Below the pieces are notes generated by a model. That model did not search any database. It was not told the DNA's origin and saw only the letters and a list, made by a program, of their open reading frames with translations. The translations under genes and the position numbers were made by a program. This document shows positions 23,401-37,500 of a DNA stretch of 64,000 nucleotides, one piece after another. The stretch's first letter is position 1. Each line of letters opens with the position of its first letter. Source of the DNA: Rotaria macrura. Lineage: Eukaryota; Rotifera; Eurotatoria; Philodinida; Philodinidae. The DNA lies in NCBI GenBank assembly GCA_900239685.1, contig OENT01000011.1:62001-126000 (forward strand), read 5' to 3'.

Positions 23401-23987
23401 GACGAACTATAGTAGAAACAGAATTATCAATCACTGTTACTTCCGACTGAGTTAATAAAGAGAATGGTGTTTTCTTTCGAGAAGTCAAACCTCGAACTTC
23501 GTTGCATGATAATTTGTCCAGCAGCGATGAACTGCTACTCAGTGGTGGTATTGCAGCAAAGTGTTGCAACGACAGGACATATAACGCGAAAAATATTTGA
23601 AAATGACACTTAGTGCTGCGATTCGGAAGGGAAACCGAATAGACATCTCCGATTCGATTCGGTTCGGTTCATTTCTGTATTCGATTCGATTCGGTTGAGT
23701 CGAATCAAATCAAATCATCCGACCATTCGATTCGTTTTCGGTCTCTGATAAAGACATTGATGAATTCGCTACATCAAAACGTAAAATAAGTTTTGCAAAT
23801 TAACCTATTTGATTGTCTTCCCTAACAAATGTTTATGTATTTTTTTTATTTTCATTTTGTAAATATATGTTGACAAATAAAAACTATGAACCAGAATAAA
23901 TTCGAAACTATTCATCACAGATAAAGAATGTCATTAAATAAGATCCAAAAAATTTGATCTCCCCCCAAACAAAAATCCTGGTCGCGT
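20484..23987. mobile_element. Possible older repeat surrounding the foldback element
   Basis: Outside the foldback element lie paired, degenerate inverted stretches built from GATTCGATTCG words: about 20590-20720 on the left and 23640-23745 on the right, both beginning near CAGAGAC(G/C)GAAA when read inward. Further out are a G/C-run segment (20497-20541) and, on the right, an end that reads CAGGCACGCGACCAGG on the minus strand, resembling hAT-type termini. Flanks CCTCAATG and TCTCAATA agree at 6 of 8 bases. The borders are uncertain and the ends align poorly. Confidence 0.3.
21032..23050. mobile_element. Foldback-type transposon, about 2.0 kb, non-autonomous
   Basis: Two long arms, about 21032-21400 and 22690-23050, are near-perfect inverted copies; both outer ends contain CATGCACCAAGCCCG. 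The flanks ATTGAAAAC (21023-21031) and ATTGCAAAC (23051-23059) look like a 9-bp target duplication with one mismatch, the size made by Mutator-like elements. The interior (21400-22690) contains at least four further inverted pairs: 21563-21625 with 22144-22205, 21625-21740 with 22424-22525, 21959-22080 with 22525-22653, and a local palindrome at 21730-21838. Words such as CCCAGGTC and AAGATCTT recur. No frame looks like a transposase, so it would need one supplied in trans. Assignment to Mutator-like rather than another foldback family rests on the 9-bp flanks alone. Confidence 0.8.
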
Positions 23988-24606
23988 GCCTGTCTCAATA
24001 CCTCTCTAATCAACACATAAACTACAATCAAATGAATTAAATACTGGTAAAAACCAGCTCTACTCTACATCCTTCAAAACTAAGCTTCGAGATTGAAAGC
24101 TTCTTCTGTACATTCCTAATACGTCATATCTACCGAACAGTAATTTATCATTTAGTTTTACAATCGTCTTGTGTTTGCAGCAAATGATTACATATAGATA
24201 TACGGAAGTGTTGCACTTATTATACATGTTCTAATTTTCATAGATGTTTTACTTTTCAATCTTGATTGATAATGATGGAATCTGTTCGGTACTGCAGTTT
24301 TTTCTTGCTCTGTTTCAATAACGATATATCAAAACAGCGTATGACATCCTTTCTTTCCAAAAAATAACAATCAAAATACATATAATGAATACAACGAACA
24401 TGAAAGAAAAAGAGCACTGCATTCATTCATCATCGCTGTTAGATAAAAACAAAGGAAAAGAAGTAGCATTTTTTTTTGCCAGCAGAACTTTATATGTGTA
24501 TGTGTACGTAGTAAAAGAATAGTCAGTTAAATACACGATAGTCATGCTAATTGTTAGTGATTCATATTATGAAAAGAAAACAAAAAACGAATGTATAGTA
24601 TAAAAA

Positions 24607-27600
24607 TCATTTCGGATTTTGAAATGAAGTATTCACTGAACCACTAAAGTTGAAATTTGTAGCTTGTCCACCATGTGCTGCTTGAGAAAAATTATAACCA
24701 CTTGCTTCACGCATCTTAGTCGATTCTATCGAAACATGAATATTAATCAAAAGAAATTCGAAATATTTCTTCTAACAAACCTTTTTCTTGCTTTCTTTTT
24801 TCGGTATAGTGAATTATATTTTGAATATGTGTTCGCTGTTCAGCTGTAAGATTTTGTAATAGTGCTTGATTATAACCCGTTGTATCGGATTGAAGTTCTT
24901 GAAAAATTGAAAAACAATAACACGAATGTCCTTTTGTCTTTTCTTTTTAATAAGAATTACATACTTTGTAAACTTTCGCAAAATATTTGAAATTCATCAA
25001 TATTCTCATTAGCTTCGAGTATAGTTGAGTAGGATTCAAGATCAGTTTCATCGATGTCAAAATCACTGTCATCATCGTCATTTCCACCATTGTCATCTCC
25101 AAGTCCATCGCCTGTCATTTCCTGGTCAGGTACCTAAAGAAAATAAAATTTCTTGTTATGAGCACAGTGCGATGCGAATATCACACATTTGATAACTTGC
25201 TGTTACTAATCCTGAAATTGGCATATCGTCTCAGCAACTACAAGGACTCGTCAATAGGTCTTTTGACATTAGGAAATATACGCAGTGTATGAATATGCTA
25301 CGGTCACTTCATAATGAGTCGCAGATAGTTCCTCATTTAGCATACGTCTCAAGTTTCGTTTGAAGTGTATCAATGTCGTTGTGCAGATAAACACAATAGA
25401 GAACGTGTATTGATAAAGAAAATCGGACGATATCAAATACTTCATGATATCTTTTAACTAATCGAGTAATTATTATTATTATTATTGCAAAAAAAATAAT
25501 CTGGAAAAATGGAATAAATCATCGACGACTCAATTATTTTACACATAAATATATATCGTTCAGTTTCATTATCAGTCAAACAAAATATTAATATTCTTAT
25601 TCTTATTCAAACATATTGTTTGACTAAACAGTTTGGCGCTAGTCAGGATTTTGGTAATATTCGAATTTTAAATGAAAAATTCTCAATTAAGAAATCAACG
25701 ATATATGTAAGACAAATATAGCAATAGAGTATCTAATCCATATGCTTGAGTTTGCAGCTACGTCTCAAGACGTAGTCAAAGCATATGAATTGGCTCATCT
25801 TCTTTATGTACACATTACATAATAGCTCGTTAGAGTGATTACTTCAGTTCGATAGAAGAAAAATCAGACGTAAGCCTATGGTTTCAGATAATCGTAATGA
25901 ACATTTCAAAATCTGACGAATTCGGAACTACTTCGGGCTTTTGCTAGTATTTCTCAAATCAATATAGTACCGAAGTGAACACTGACTGCTCAGCAATGCA
26001 ACGAGAGAATCCATTGTGAATTATACACCGATGTTTGGTCAAAAGTTGAAATTCGTCCATATGTCAAGACTTACTTTTCCTTTAAGTTTTTCAAGATAAT
26101 CATTTCCATGTTCAATGCGTTCATCATCACCGTCATCGATTTCTTCAAAAGAAAAAAATACGATACAAAAATTAAGAATTGTTTGTTCAATAAAACTAAA
26201 CGAAAAATTCGTTTGCATTTCGTAGTTTACCACTAGGTACAGAATCATCATCATTATCTGTATCATCATCACTATCGTCATCATTATTGTGTTGATAGGT
26301 TTTAATTAAACCTTGATAGATATGAATACAATTAGGTAAAATTTTTGGCACAATATTTGATATTGCTGAATAATATTTTGAATCAATACGAAGTAGTGTA
26401 CATAGGCCAAGTGCACATATACGACGATCATGTACACCAGCAAATAATTCACAATCAGTCATCCATTGATTAAAAAAATTAACTATTGTCGTTTGTGTAC
26501 TCGGATCATTCGATGCAACTGTATTTAATGTTTGAAAAAATCTATCCGGATTGAGCCATAAAATAACAATAAAGACTTGAATTAGCATAAGACGTAATTC
26601 ACTAGTTAAAATGTCACGTTGAAAACGTTGAGCTATTAGTTGAACAATAGCAGGTAGTGCCTATGTAGAAGAAAACTAAGTTGAAATTTATCTTTTCAAT
26701 TAATATACATACAGCACTCATATTATCTTGACATTGAAGAATAATAACTTCGATTAATTTAGCTGCATGCGCTTCTGAATCTTCGCCCAAATCATTGACA
26801 ATTACCTATATAGGCAAAAACAAACAAAATATGAACTAACACAATAACGACAAACTTTAGATGAAGTTCAGTACTAAAAGTTTGATATGCATGAATTAGT
26901 ATAAACTGAAACTGTTATGCTAGGCAATATTCATCGATGTGATTCTGGCTCGTGACTGAATCTGAGATTCGGTCCGATGTTATAGTTGTGATCGAAAGTC
27001 GAAAGAACTTGAAAAATTAATTATCTGATCTTCTTGTTTCGTAGTTGTAAACAGCCGAACAGAATTCACACGAGAATAATTTCGTCACTCAACTTCAATT
27101 TTCTTAGACATTCACGTTTTTTTTTATATGTAAATCAAGATATGAATATGTTATAAAATGTGAAATTCATTAAATCTGCTCGATGATTCTTCGGGGAGAT
27201 AGTAAAAAAATAATTGCATGTCATATATTAGATATTTCTGAACTATATTCGCACGTTCTGAGAATTTCTCGGTGATACTCAAATTATGTGTAATTTGGTA
27301 CCGTTTTATGCTAGAAAAAATGTTTCCGAATCTCATTTTTTTTCTATAGAATGAGATTGATCGATTCTGTTATGGTCTTTTAATTAAAATTGAATAATAA
27401 CTAACTAAAATATACATTTCTTACGAAACGTGCCAATATCTCATTTTTCTTATGAATATGGTAGGCTATACCAAATCAGAGATTTCAAGAGAAACTTTGT
27501 GAATTAATTTTTTTTAGAAAGTTCTATCTTCAGATGTACATATTAAATTTTATCTTCAATCTACACAGTAACTAGATCAACGAGAGCTCAAGTCTTAGCT

Positions 27601-30600
27601 AAAGAATTTTTTACTAGTCTCATCGTCATGAGAGAGAACTATTCGCAAAACTTTCAGTACTTACAGAACTTGACCTATCGAATGCCTGTATATCTACATG
27701 GAAGAGATATTTGAGTATTATATTTTCCTTGTTTTCGACGGAAACAATGAAATAGGATGGGACTCAAGATATCGTGTTCGACTGCTTTACTTACATGTTT
27801 ACACATTTCAAAAACCGTTTCAATACGATCTGATTGAGATAAAAATGATGGTGTATCGTTAACAACATAATTATGTAAACAATTCATTATTTCTAGATCA
27901 TATTTAAAAAGAATTCAATAATAATTTGATTAAAGTCAAAAGAACAAAGATCATCTTACCAGCAAAATAATCCGCTGCGTCACGAAAGAAAGCTTCTTTA
28001 ATTAAATAAAATACTTGCCACATTAATGGACTGATTGTATTAATAGTTAAAGTATCGATAAGTGTTAAAACTTCTTCATAAAAATCTATGACAACAGAGA
28101 AGAAAAAAATATTTGATTCATTCAAACAATACAAATGATATTTCTAGTATATATGATTAAATATTTACCGAGGATACCATCACGTAGAACAAGAAGAATA
28201 GCTTCATAAATAATTTGTTCGATTTGTGCAAGTATCTAATTATAAGCACACAAAAGCAAGTTATTAATGAATATTTTCATCATAAAAACTAGCTAAACAT
28301 CTTAAAATAGTCATATTTGAATTTACTTATCGATTTCTTTCTAATTGACTTTAAATTCTAAGTGTTATTCGACTCCTTCAGTATCATTTCGTGTATAGGG
28401 CGATACAAGTTCATCGCTTACATTCACTCCTCGTAGGAGAAGGAGAGATATCGAATGAACTGTAGATATTATAAAACTCAATAATATTCGAATGGCATAC
28501 GGATTTATCCCTAAAGACTTTGGACAGAATACTCAATTGAACACGTTTCTTTTCTTTTATTTAGCTGCGTATTTGCTTCCAACAAAAATTTTACTGATTG
28601 CCCCTTCTTGTGAAAGATACCGACGCAGTCAAGAATTTTCAAACGAAAATTCGCACCAGCTGAAAAAGTTCTTTGACGGCGTAAATAGATGATTTTTAAT
28701 CGGGCATTCCTCGTTCGTTTTTTTCAAGAGGAATGCCCCGCTAATTAAAAGATTAAAGAGAAACTCAATCGGTACCTAGGATTTACAAGAATGCAAATAA
28801 CTGACTATCGAATTTCTAGCTCTGTTAACTTCTTGTAAATCTCAACAAACCTGTCTGTGAGTTTTCGATCACCAACCCAAAATTATGTTAACTACGTTGT
28901 AACGTACATCTGCTCGTGTGAATTGTGTATAAGAATATCATTAAAACTCTCCGTCAAGATGATTTTTCTTGTCTGAACTATAGTTATTGTTGAAAAGAGA
29001 AAGAAAACAAAGGACTCACTAGGAAATACATATGACAATGTAAACCTATGTTTGAATGTCTGAAATTTGCACTTGTTCTCTCAAATGTCGATTAGAAGAA
29101 AAAACAAAAATAAATTCATAAATAACAACTTACGTCTGGTTTTTCTCCCATACAACTAACGATTGTATCTAATGTATTTAATACACCCATAGCAGCAACC
29201 GTACGTTCTTCAGCTTTACTTTCATCACTTGGTGTATTTTCCGAACAGACAACATGTTTAAAAAATTCAACCAATTGTGATGTCATTTGTACAGCTATAG
29301 GCTGTAATTCTTGATCAAATAAACCGACAATTTTTTGTAAAACAATCATAACATCATCGATTTCAGTTTGTCGAATTATTTCAATAATTCGCATGACAAT
29401 TATTTGCAAATGTGGTATTATAATAGCTTTACCTTTTTCACCTGTCTCAGTATCAGACATAAATAAATTTAATGCCATAGCAGCTTCAACTTTCACGGGC
29501 AATGATACATCATTACATAAACAATTGATAAGATATGTTAAACAATATGCTGAATTATCACTATTTGTATATTCAAGTTTAGAAAAATTTCTTAATGCAT
29601 AACAAGCACGTGCACGTAAAAACGCTGTTGGACTTTGTAATTCAGGAAATAAATATTGAACAATCATATTTTCTAATTGATTAGTAAACGCTTTTTTCTT
29701 TATTAAAACATTGCCAATGACACCTAACATATGTAAAACACCATCTTTCTGTTTGGTTGTTACTGTATCATTATGTATTATTGTACCAAGAAATGAAACA
29801 GTTTTCATTAAAACATCTTTCCGTTTTGCAACAGCTTCAGATAGAAATAGTTCAGCTGCTGATACAGGACTTACGTATTCATCTAATATGTCTAAATAGA
29901 ATATTGAGACATAGTAGAACAAATTTTAAATGTGATATTAATTATCAAAAGAAACGTTTCTATTTATGATTATCATTAAACCATTAAATAACAATACTTG
30001 CATCAATGATATTGTTTTCTTAATGAATATAGCTGAGATATATCAATAGACAATGCTACAATTCTTCTCTCGTATCTATTTCAAACAAGGAATTTTCCTA
30101 TTGAAATATGATCGAAATGAAATAGAATCTGCTAGAAAATAAAATGTTCTAATTAGTCTTTCACTATATAAATCGAGAAATAGATACGCGTCTAAAAATA
30201 TTGATTTACGATTTCATTCCTAAGAAATGGAGAAGTCACAGTATGGTACGAACACAAATAATTATAATATTTTCACAAACATGAACAGAATTATTCTGTT
30301 GAGTTCTAATTTCTAACATGATTATTACGAGAGTAATTAAAATCTTGAATCTATTCGTATAGTTACTAACGAATTATATGAATATCTAGAACATTTCATC
30401 GATGATTTTCAGTACGAACTCTTTATGAACATCTTGAGTTTTACTAACCCCGAGAAAAATTTCAATGTTTCTGTCTGTACTTGTATCGTGTCTTCACACT
30501 ACATGAGAGAAGTTTGATGAGATAAATTAAAATAGAAAAGATCCCCTAACTTTCATCGTCGACAAAGCATTAATTGCATATCGCTTGTAAGTTGTCTTAA

Positions 30601-33017
30601 ATTACATACTAATATTGAAGTACGACACGCTCTTTCGTATAAACAATTACAGAAAGTATTCGATAGTGAGTTCTAACCTACCAAGACGTCCACGAACAAA
30701 TTCTATGGGTTCATCATTGAATAGTTCAATATCATCATCATTAATACATAATAATGGATAGATAATATCTTGAATGAGTATAACAATATTATGTTGCATG
30801 ATTTTCCATGAAAATGCATGACGAACACTAAAAAAGAACAATGCAAAAGGATTAACACTTAACAATGAATTTACCCTTCGCGTAAATAATTCAATGAAAG
30901 TTGTATAACACGTGGTGATACATAAATTTTTTGTCGATAAACTTCAAGAACACCGAAAACAAGAGTAATTACTTTACCTAAACATGCAATTCTTCGTAAG
31001 ATTAATTTTATCGAGAAAAAGAAAAAGAAAAACAAATATGCATACCAGAAAAACCTTTTAGATAAAAAGTAGCAAATTCAACTCTATCTGGAGGTTGACC
31101 TTTGGGTATATTAGCTGGTGCTCCATGTCTAGAAAAAAAAACGAAATATGACAGTTCAATAATCAAATGAATAGATTCGTTTTTTTTCTAACCTTTCGAA
31201 AGTTCGTATAAGAATGTGTAATGCCCATTTTTTACATTTCCACCATGGATGTTCAGCTCGATCATCTTCATCGAGAGCATCTAAACGATCTGGTAAACGT
31301 CTTTCAATCATAGCACAACACGTATCAAGCCATGTAGCCATGGTTTGTGTTGATAATACACGAAAACATAAATGTAGCTACAAGAAGAAAACAAAAGTTT
31401 CAATCACATGTTCATCGACTATAAATCAACCATAGTACGATCAAAAAACAAAAAGACAATCATTTCATCATCTAGGACTTGTCTTGGTAGTGTTTATAAT
31501 CCTTGTATCAATGTTAAATTAACCTTCGAAATATTGATGAATGAAACCTCTTTGATCATATTTTCTAACAAAGGCATTCTTGGAATTCTCAACTCAGTAA
31601 TACGACAAATGAGTTTTGCTCAAAAAGTTGTTCGATTTGATAATTTATCCATTTCAAACAAGACGCAATGATTCGTTTGAAGAATTCTATGCTTAGTCTG
31701 ACGTATGCATAGAATAAAGCCTACTTATCTGTACATGATGAGACATACATACTTGAGTATAAGCATGAAATATTTTAAGAATTTGTTTTTGTATAAGTGC
31801 TGATTGATCCGAATCATTGTGAGCAAATAATTGCATAAAACGTTGATGAAGAAGAGGTAAAATAACAAGCATAACATCATCCATTGGACCTCGATCTTCA
31901 AGTTTTTTGTACCTTAATATGTAAAAAAAAACCGAATCTCTAAGTTCTCCATATTCATTTCTACATTACATACTCGTAGTGTTGTACAAGTGTATAGAAA
32001 ATAAGTAGAGCACTTTCACATGCGTTAATATTATCAGTTGAGAGACATGTATGAATTTGATTTATGAACTGTGGCCATTTCGATGGGAAGTCATTTTTTA
32101 TGATCGTACCTGCTGTTGTTATTAATTGACATCTTAATTTTTAAACAAAACGAAAAAGAAATATTTATTTCATTGTATTCTGTTATTTATATAAATTAAA
32201 GCGAAAGAAAACTTATGTTCAACACATAATGAAACATGACTAAATATAGTCTCATCTACGAGTACTCAACATGATCATTGATGTTTCGTATTACATGCAT
32301 ATGAAAACATTGCTAACAAAAATATCGAACTAAATTTTCTATTCAATCGATTTCGAATATTGAATTCGTACATTGATATGAGCATAACGTTCTGGTTTTT
32401 CTTTTCTATTTCAATCATTTGAATTCTTTTATCATTCATACACATTGCAGAGACTGTTGAAATATAAAACTAAAAATTACTTTAAAGGATCTTTGGTACG
32501 TATGACAGCATCGATCAGAACATTTCGTAAATATTCCTTATCAGGATCGGAAACAACAAATAATTTCTGAGTATTATCACCGGCTGCTTTATTAATATTA
32601 ATATTAACTGCATTGGCTAATGTAATTATGTCTGAATCAGTTGTTGCTTTTGTTTCGTTATAATCCGACCAGTAGGTATTAATATGATTTTTTAAATAAA
32701 TTGCTCCTAAAATAGTGGAACAAATGAGAACATATTACTCTGATGAATGAAAATATTGAAGAAGTTTCTTTTTTTTATATTCACCCGCTTGTCTCGCTCC
32801 CATATCACATTGTTCACTGAGAATGATCTGCATAAGACATGGAATAAAGCCGTTCGATTTACAGATCTAGCACATTATTATGAAATATGTTCAATTAATC
32901 AATAAGCAAAGAACAAAATAGGAACTAATTTACTTGAGCAAGTTTTTCTTCCGCTTGTTGACGTAGTTGAGGTGAAAGTGTAGCTTGAAGTGTTTCGACG
33001 ACTGGAGCGAGATCCAT
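24607..33017 (-). CDS. IPO7: Importin-7/8 (karyopherin beta family), about 19 exons
   Basis: Nuclear import receptor: binds cargo in the cytoplasm and releases it on Ran-GTP in the nucleus; the family carries ribosomal proteins, histones and signalling factors. Approximate exons, 5' to 3': 33017-32934, 32827-32785, 32709-32486, 32130-31972, 31912-31756, 31380-31193, 31130-31047, 30977-30877, 30829-30684, 29893-29133, 28236-28170, 28087-27962, 27895-27796, 26807-26711, 26659-26231, 26143-26075, 25132-24965, 24902-24782, 24726-24607. The start MDLAPVVETLQATLSPQLRQ resembles the importin-7 N-terminus. Family landmarks follow in order: RQAGAIYLKN, HPWWKCKKWALHIL, KDGVLHMLGVIG, LPVKVEAAMAL, ELRLMLIQVF, the acidic tract (DDDSDDDTDNDDD), ESYSTILE, and a C-terminal NFNFSG. 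HEAT repeats make up most of the chain. Exon borders other than the first two were not counted base by base. Importin-7 and importin-8 cannot be told apart here. Confidence 0.92.
25739..25787. repeat. Short two-step hairpin in an importin intron
   Basis: CATATGCTTGA at 25739 pairs with TCAAAGCATATG ending at 25787 with one bulge. Inside it CTACGTCT (25758-25765) pairs with AGACGTAG (25768-25775). It may be the remnant of a small inverted-repeat element; the inner loop of two bases is too tight for a normal RNA hairpin. Confidence 0.5.
28702..28738. repeat. Perfect 11-bp hairpin in an importin intron
   Basis: GGGCATTCCTC (28702-28712) pairs exactly with GAGGAATGCCC (28728-28738) around a 15-base T-rich loop. 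It lies in the 0.9-kb intron between the exons at 29133 and 28236. It could be a MITE remnant or a small folded RNA; nothing further supports either. Confidence 0.5.
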
Positions 33018-34025
33018 TTCTATTATTATTCTTAAATATTGAACTCGTTTATGATCACAAAACAAGCACAAAAACACAAAAAAATTATTATATAATTAAA
33101 ACGAAACAAATAAAGGTTAATAAATCAAGATTAAAAACTCCCTCTAAAGAGGCATGTAGACAACGAATAGCTCATAGTAAAATGTATGAACCAATTGAAT
33201 AAAATTTTCAATCCTCTAAATTATTTCTTTCGAATGAAATTTTTTTTGAAAATCAATTGATAAATTCTGATATCATTATTTTCAATAGAAATTTACATTG
33301 TACATAGATGTCACTTTATTGATGTCCTTTTTTTGCCAGTTTGTTCTTATTCGATGTTCGCTTAGTTTTTTTTTATTTTGTGATCTTTGCAATTGTTTGT
33401 GTGTATATTCAACGTCGCCACTAGCTAAATAGAGAAAGAGGACGAAAATCAAAATGTGTTTAGTAGCCTTTTTTTTGTTTTTCTCAATTGATGTAGGCTT
33501 CTTTATTTGCACAGTCCGAGAGTCGTTCCTGATTTACAATTTTCGTTTGTTTTACGGAGTGATTCATCTGAATCATATTGTATAGAGGTATTTATAAGAT
33601 GAGATTTAAGCGTTTTACATAAATGAGATGCTTTTATGTGTTCGGACTAATGATAATTGTTCGATGTTTTCTTTTTTCTTTCTTTTCTTTTCTTCGCCAG
33701 TCTGTGCTTTAGTCATACGAATATATTCTAGTGCACACACTTTATTCGCTTGACGATCTCCTACGCAAGCACCTACTACTATCTTTTTTATTTTTTTCAT
33801 TGCTGTTCTTGTTGTTGTTGTTGTTGTTGTTGTTTTTATTTTTTCCTTGCTTATCTAGTTCTCATTGTTCTGTTACTGGTACACTTTGATTTCTTTTTTG
33901 TTTCATATAAATTTCTTTTTACTTCTAGATTGTTAACCAAGAGCCGACATTTTCTTGTCCTCATTTCTTTTTATCGTTAAACAATAAGAAAAACGCAATC
34001 ATATACATTAACATAAATAGAACAA
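33018..34025. promoter_or_regulatory. Divergent intergenic region between importin and profilin
   Basis: About 1 kb separates the two start codons, which point away from each other, so the promoters of both genes should lie here. It is AT-rich with poly-T tracts and a GTT repeat at about 33808-33833. No clear TATA box or other motif stands out. Open frames in it are repeats or low-complexity. Confidence 0.5.
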
Positions 34026-34519
34026 ATGTCGGGCTGGGATCAATACATAACAACTTTGACACAACAAGGTATTACTCATGCTGGAATCTTTGGTGCTGAT
34101 GGATCACGTTGGGCGGCGTCACCCAATTTTCCGGTTAGTTAAATTTAAAATCATATTTGTATTAGTTGATAACTATTATTTTTCTTCCATTATAGACAAT
34201 CGATAACCTTAAAGATGAATTATCGAAAGCTTTCTCTATACAACCATCAGGCATCGTAGTAGATCGTGAAAAGTACATTTTTATTCGTAATGATGGTTCA
34301 TTTGCTGTTTATCGAAAAGGTGCTGATGGTATGGCTATTGTTAAATTAAATCAAGGTAAAACGATACAATCGTAAAATCACCATATGCACAACTATACAT
34401 GTCTTTCGGTTTCCTTTATTTTAGCTTATATTGTTTCGATTGGCATCAATCAAAAGCCTGAAACATTAGTAGGAAAGACGAATAAGATTGGTGAATATTT
34501 AAAATCTTGTGGCTATTAG
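34026..34519 (+). CDS. PFN: Profilin
   Basis: Small actin-monomer-binding protein that promotes nucleotide exchange on actin and delivers actin to proline-rich elongation factors in the cytoplasm. Three exons (34026-34133, 34196-34355, 34425-34519) total 363 nt (120 aa) with matched phases and introns of 62 and 69 nt. The N-terminal MSGWDQYI carries the conserved tryptophan of the poly-proline site. It is followed by GADGSRWAASP and, in the third exon, KTNKIGEYLKSCGY, the usual C-terminal helix. The length is a little short but within the family range. The start is the first ATG of the exon. An AATAAA lies at about 34589-34594, 70 bases after the stop. It is divergent from the importin gene. 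Confidence 0.93.
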
Positions 34520-37500
34520 TTATAATCAAAGATATTCTTTTCAATGTCCGGCATATCATCTCATCATTAGCATCAAAAATTTGAAGAAAATAAAAAAAAC
34601 ATTACTTATTTCTTTTGTGTGATTCATTATATTTGTTCCTTTTTCTTTTTATGTTAGTCAATGCTCTTTCCTTTTCTCTTCTGCTATTATTACTTGATCA
34701 TCTTATTCTTAAACAGCGCACTTTTATAAAAACCATTAAACGATTGATCTAATCATGATTTCTTTCTGTTTGTCTTCTTATCTTTGTATCACCAGTACTT
34801 AGCGCATGAAAACTATCATCATTTTTTAATTCGACACATTTTATTGTTCGTTTAATTCATTATACGTGAATGTACATGCGCTAATTAACTATAAAAAAAA
34901 AGCAAATCAACTATTAGTATATGTTTGTTAAAATTTTTGTTGTATTGTTTTCTCTAATGTTTATAGTATTCATGTTGACGATGTAGCCGTAGAACGGCAA
35001 GGTAAGTAGGTTTATTTTACTGATAATAATGACAACAACTAAGTCACAAGTGGAAGAATGAAGGTTAACAATTCATAAGAAAACATGTTATTTTATAGCT
35101 CATTGTTGAAGTACTTTTTGTTTTATTGAGATTACACGACAAAACAAAAACTACGAGACGATGTTTGAAAATGACAAATAATGCTTTCGAAATAATATTT
35201 CATTGCTGTAAATAACTATTATGTGAGAAATTATTTGATGAATCGAAATATACCTGTGTAGAATCGATAAGTGTAGTGTTTTATCCAGTTTGAAGGCTGA
35301 TTCGAACATAACAATTTAGAAATTTGTTTAACCCTCGAGGAGATATTGTACCAAGTACTACGATACGTCTGTACTTCAAAAATTAGTTATTCACCTCCTG
35401 GAGTTTTTAAATAGTTTCTATGAAAGAGAAAATTAGAATAAAAGAAAATATTGAATGAATACGTGAGCATTGAATAGTTTCTCATCTAAAGTAAGATTCT
35501 TCTTTTTAATTTTTACTGATATGCATTTTTTTCTAGAGTATTCATATTCGTAAAGAATATTTATGACTCTTAAACTTAAATATATATATGAATGAATAAT
35601 TGACTTAAAATCTATTCTGATATTATTGTTTTCGTCTGGCACTGCTTTTTATTTGAATATGTTTGTGCTGAGATAAATAAATATTGTGACTTGAGTACTA
35701 TAGTAAAACTATGATGAAGTGTTTGTGACCGTTGCACGGGACTTGATAGGTAAAATATCGTTATATTTTTGTCAGAACTTTAATCAAATTTTGCAAGTAT
35801 CCATTTTCTGAATAAATAGACTATACTATTGAAATATTTATCTCGTAATCAAAAATATGTTAATATATAATATAGATCATGAATAAATATGGAACGCAAG
35901 GAAATTTGATATCTCTCATTTATTTTAATCTAGTTGGCTCCTTGTTTCTTTCCTATTATCCAGGTTAATCAAAATGGATTTTATTTAAGATTTTATTTTT
36001 CATTACTGAGGCGTATAGCATGTGAACATGGATCTCATGTTTGACACAATCATATGTTTGCATGGAAAACAATGATAAATATATTTATTTATTTATTGCT
36101 AAGATATACATTCGTACAGTCTCATACATGCTAACGAGTAGACCAGTATGAATTTTTTAATAAAACGCATTGTTATAAAATTGACTGGCATTGAACTCAT
36201 CATGATTTCATTCATGCTACATAAAGAGTTATGATAATGAATGACAGCTGTTCTCACAAAGGGGTTCGGTAACTTGAGACATGTATGATTCAACGAACCT
36301 CTAGTATTGTCTATCAAATCAGTTATTCATACTGAGTTTATTCAAAAGATTTACATTTATTGATATTGGACTGATCGTATTGGTTTATTTAAATTTCTTA
36401 AATTATATTTATAAAATAAAAAATGAGAAAACTTCAAACATACACACACACACACACACACACAACTTAAATTTTGATTGAGGTAATTTTTGACAATCAC
36501 ATACTTTTTCTAAATAGTATCAATTTGAAAGGATTTTGTGGAATCATCAATTAATATCCAAGATAAACAGTCGAACATATTGATTCAAGTCGAACTAGCA
36601 AATTATCAGATTATTGTTTATTTTCATTTTATTTGTAGTCTATTCTTTTGTTGAAAATTTATTGTTTGACATGTTTAAAAATGTCATCTCGTTATTAAGT
36701 TTCTCGGAACGTACGTATGTATCACACAATAGACGTTTGTAAGTGTGTGTATATAATTCATCCTACATTTGTTTTGATTAAATGAAGTATAAAAGAAGAA
36801 AAAAAAACGACAGTCTAGATGAATATAAAGAAGAATACAATAGACATATGTTGTAATATAATAGTTGTTTATACTTACGTCACATACATGAAATACTATT
36901 GTTCATTATTGTGAAAAATGGTTTTATGACATATACATAAGTGAGATTAACTGAAGATGCTAATGAACAATAGTTACCAAATATATTTGCCGTTTGAGAT
37001 GAAAAATTCATCATCAGTACATCTTACGAATGATGTCGAACTCATGAATCGTTTTTAATTTCTTGTTTTGAACTGGTTGACCAATCGATATTTAACGAAT
37101 CCGGTCTAGACTCATTTATTGAACTGAATTAGTTCTATAAAAATATATCGGAAACTTACATATTAATTAGTACCTAACTGTGATCGTTTTATGGTATGCC
37201 TCTACATTGATTATATGTTTTAAATTAATGAACATAGTTTCTTTTTCCTGAAAAATTATCGAAATCCGTAATACTATTTTACCAATTCAATGGTAACGAC
37301 ACCGTCCACATTACTGATTAGTAGACATTAGAAAGTAACTAATTATTTTGTGTAATACTTTCATGGTATAAAATCATAGGTGGCTTGATATTACTAAATA
37401 TTAACATGATATAAGTTTTAACTTGCCTTCTACATCATGAACGAGATTCATTCATGACTTGTGTTCCTTTTAGTCTTCATGGGTTTCTTGAAATTTTAAT

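Noticed and set aside
33750-33980. Frame with a cysteine run upstream of profilin
   Set aside because: The run comes from the GTT microsatellite read in another frame.
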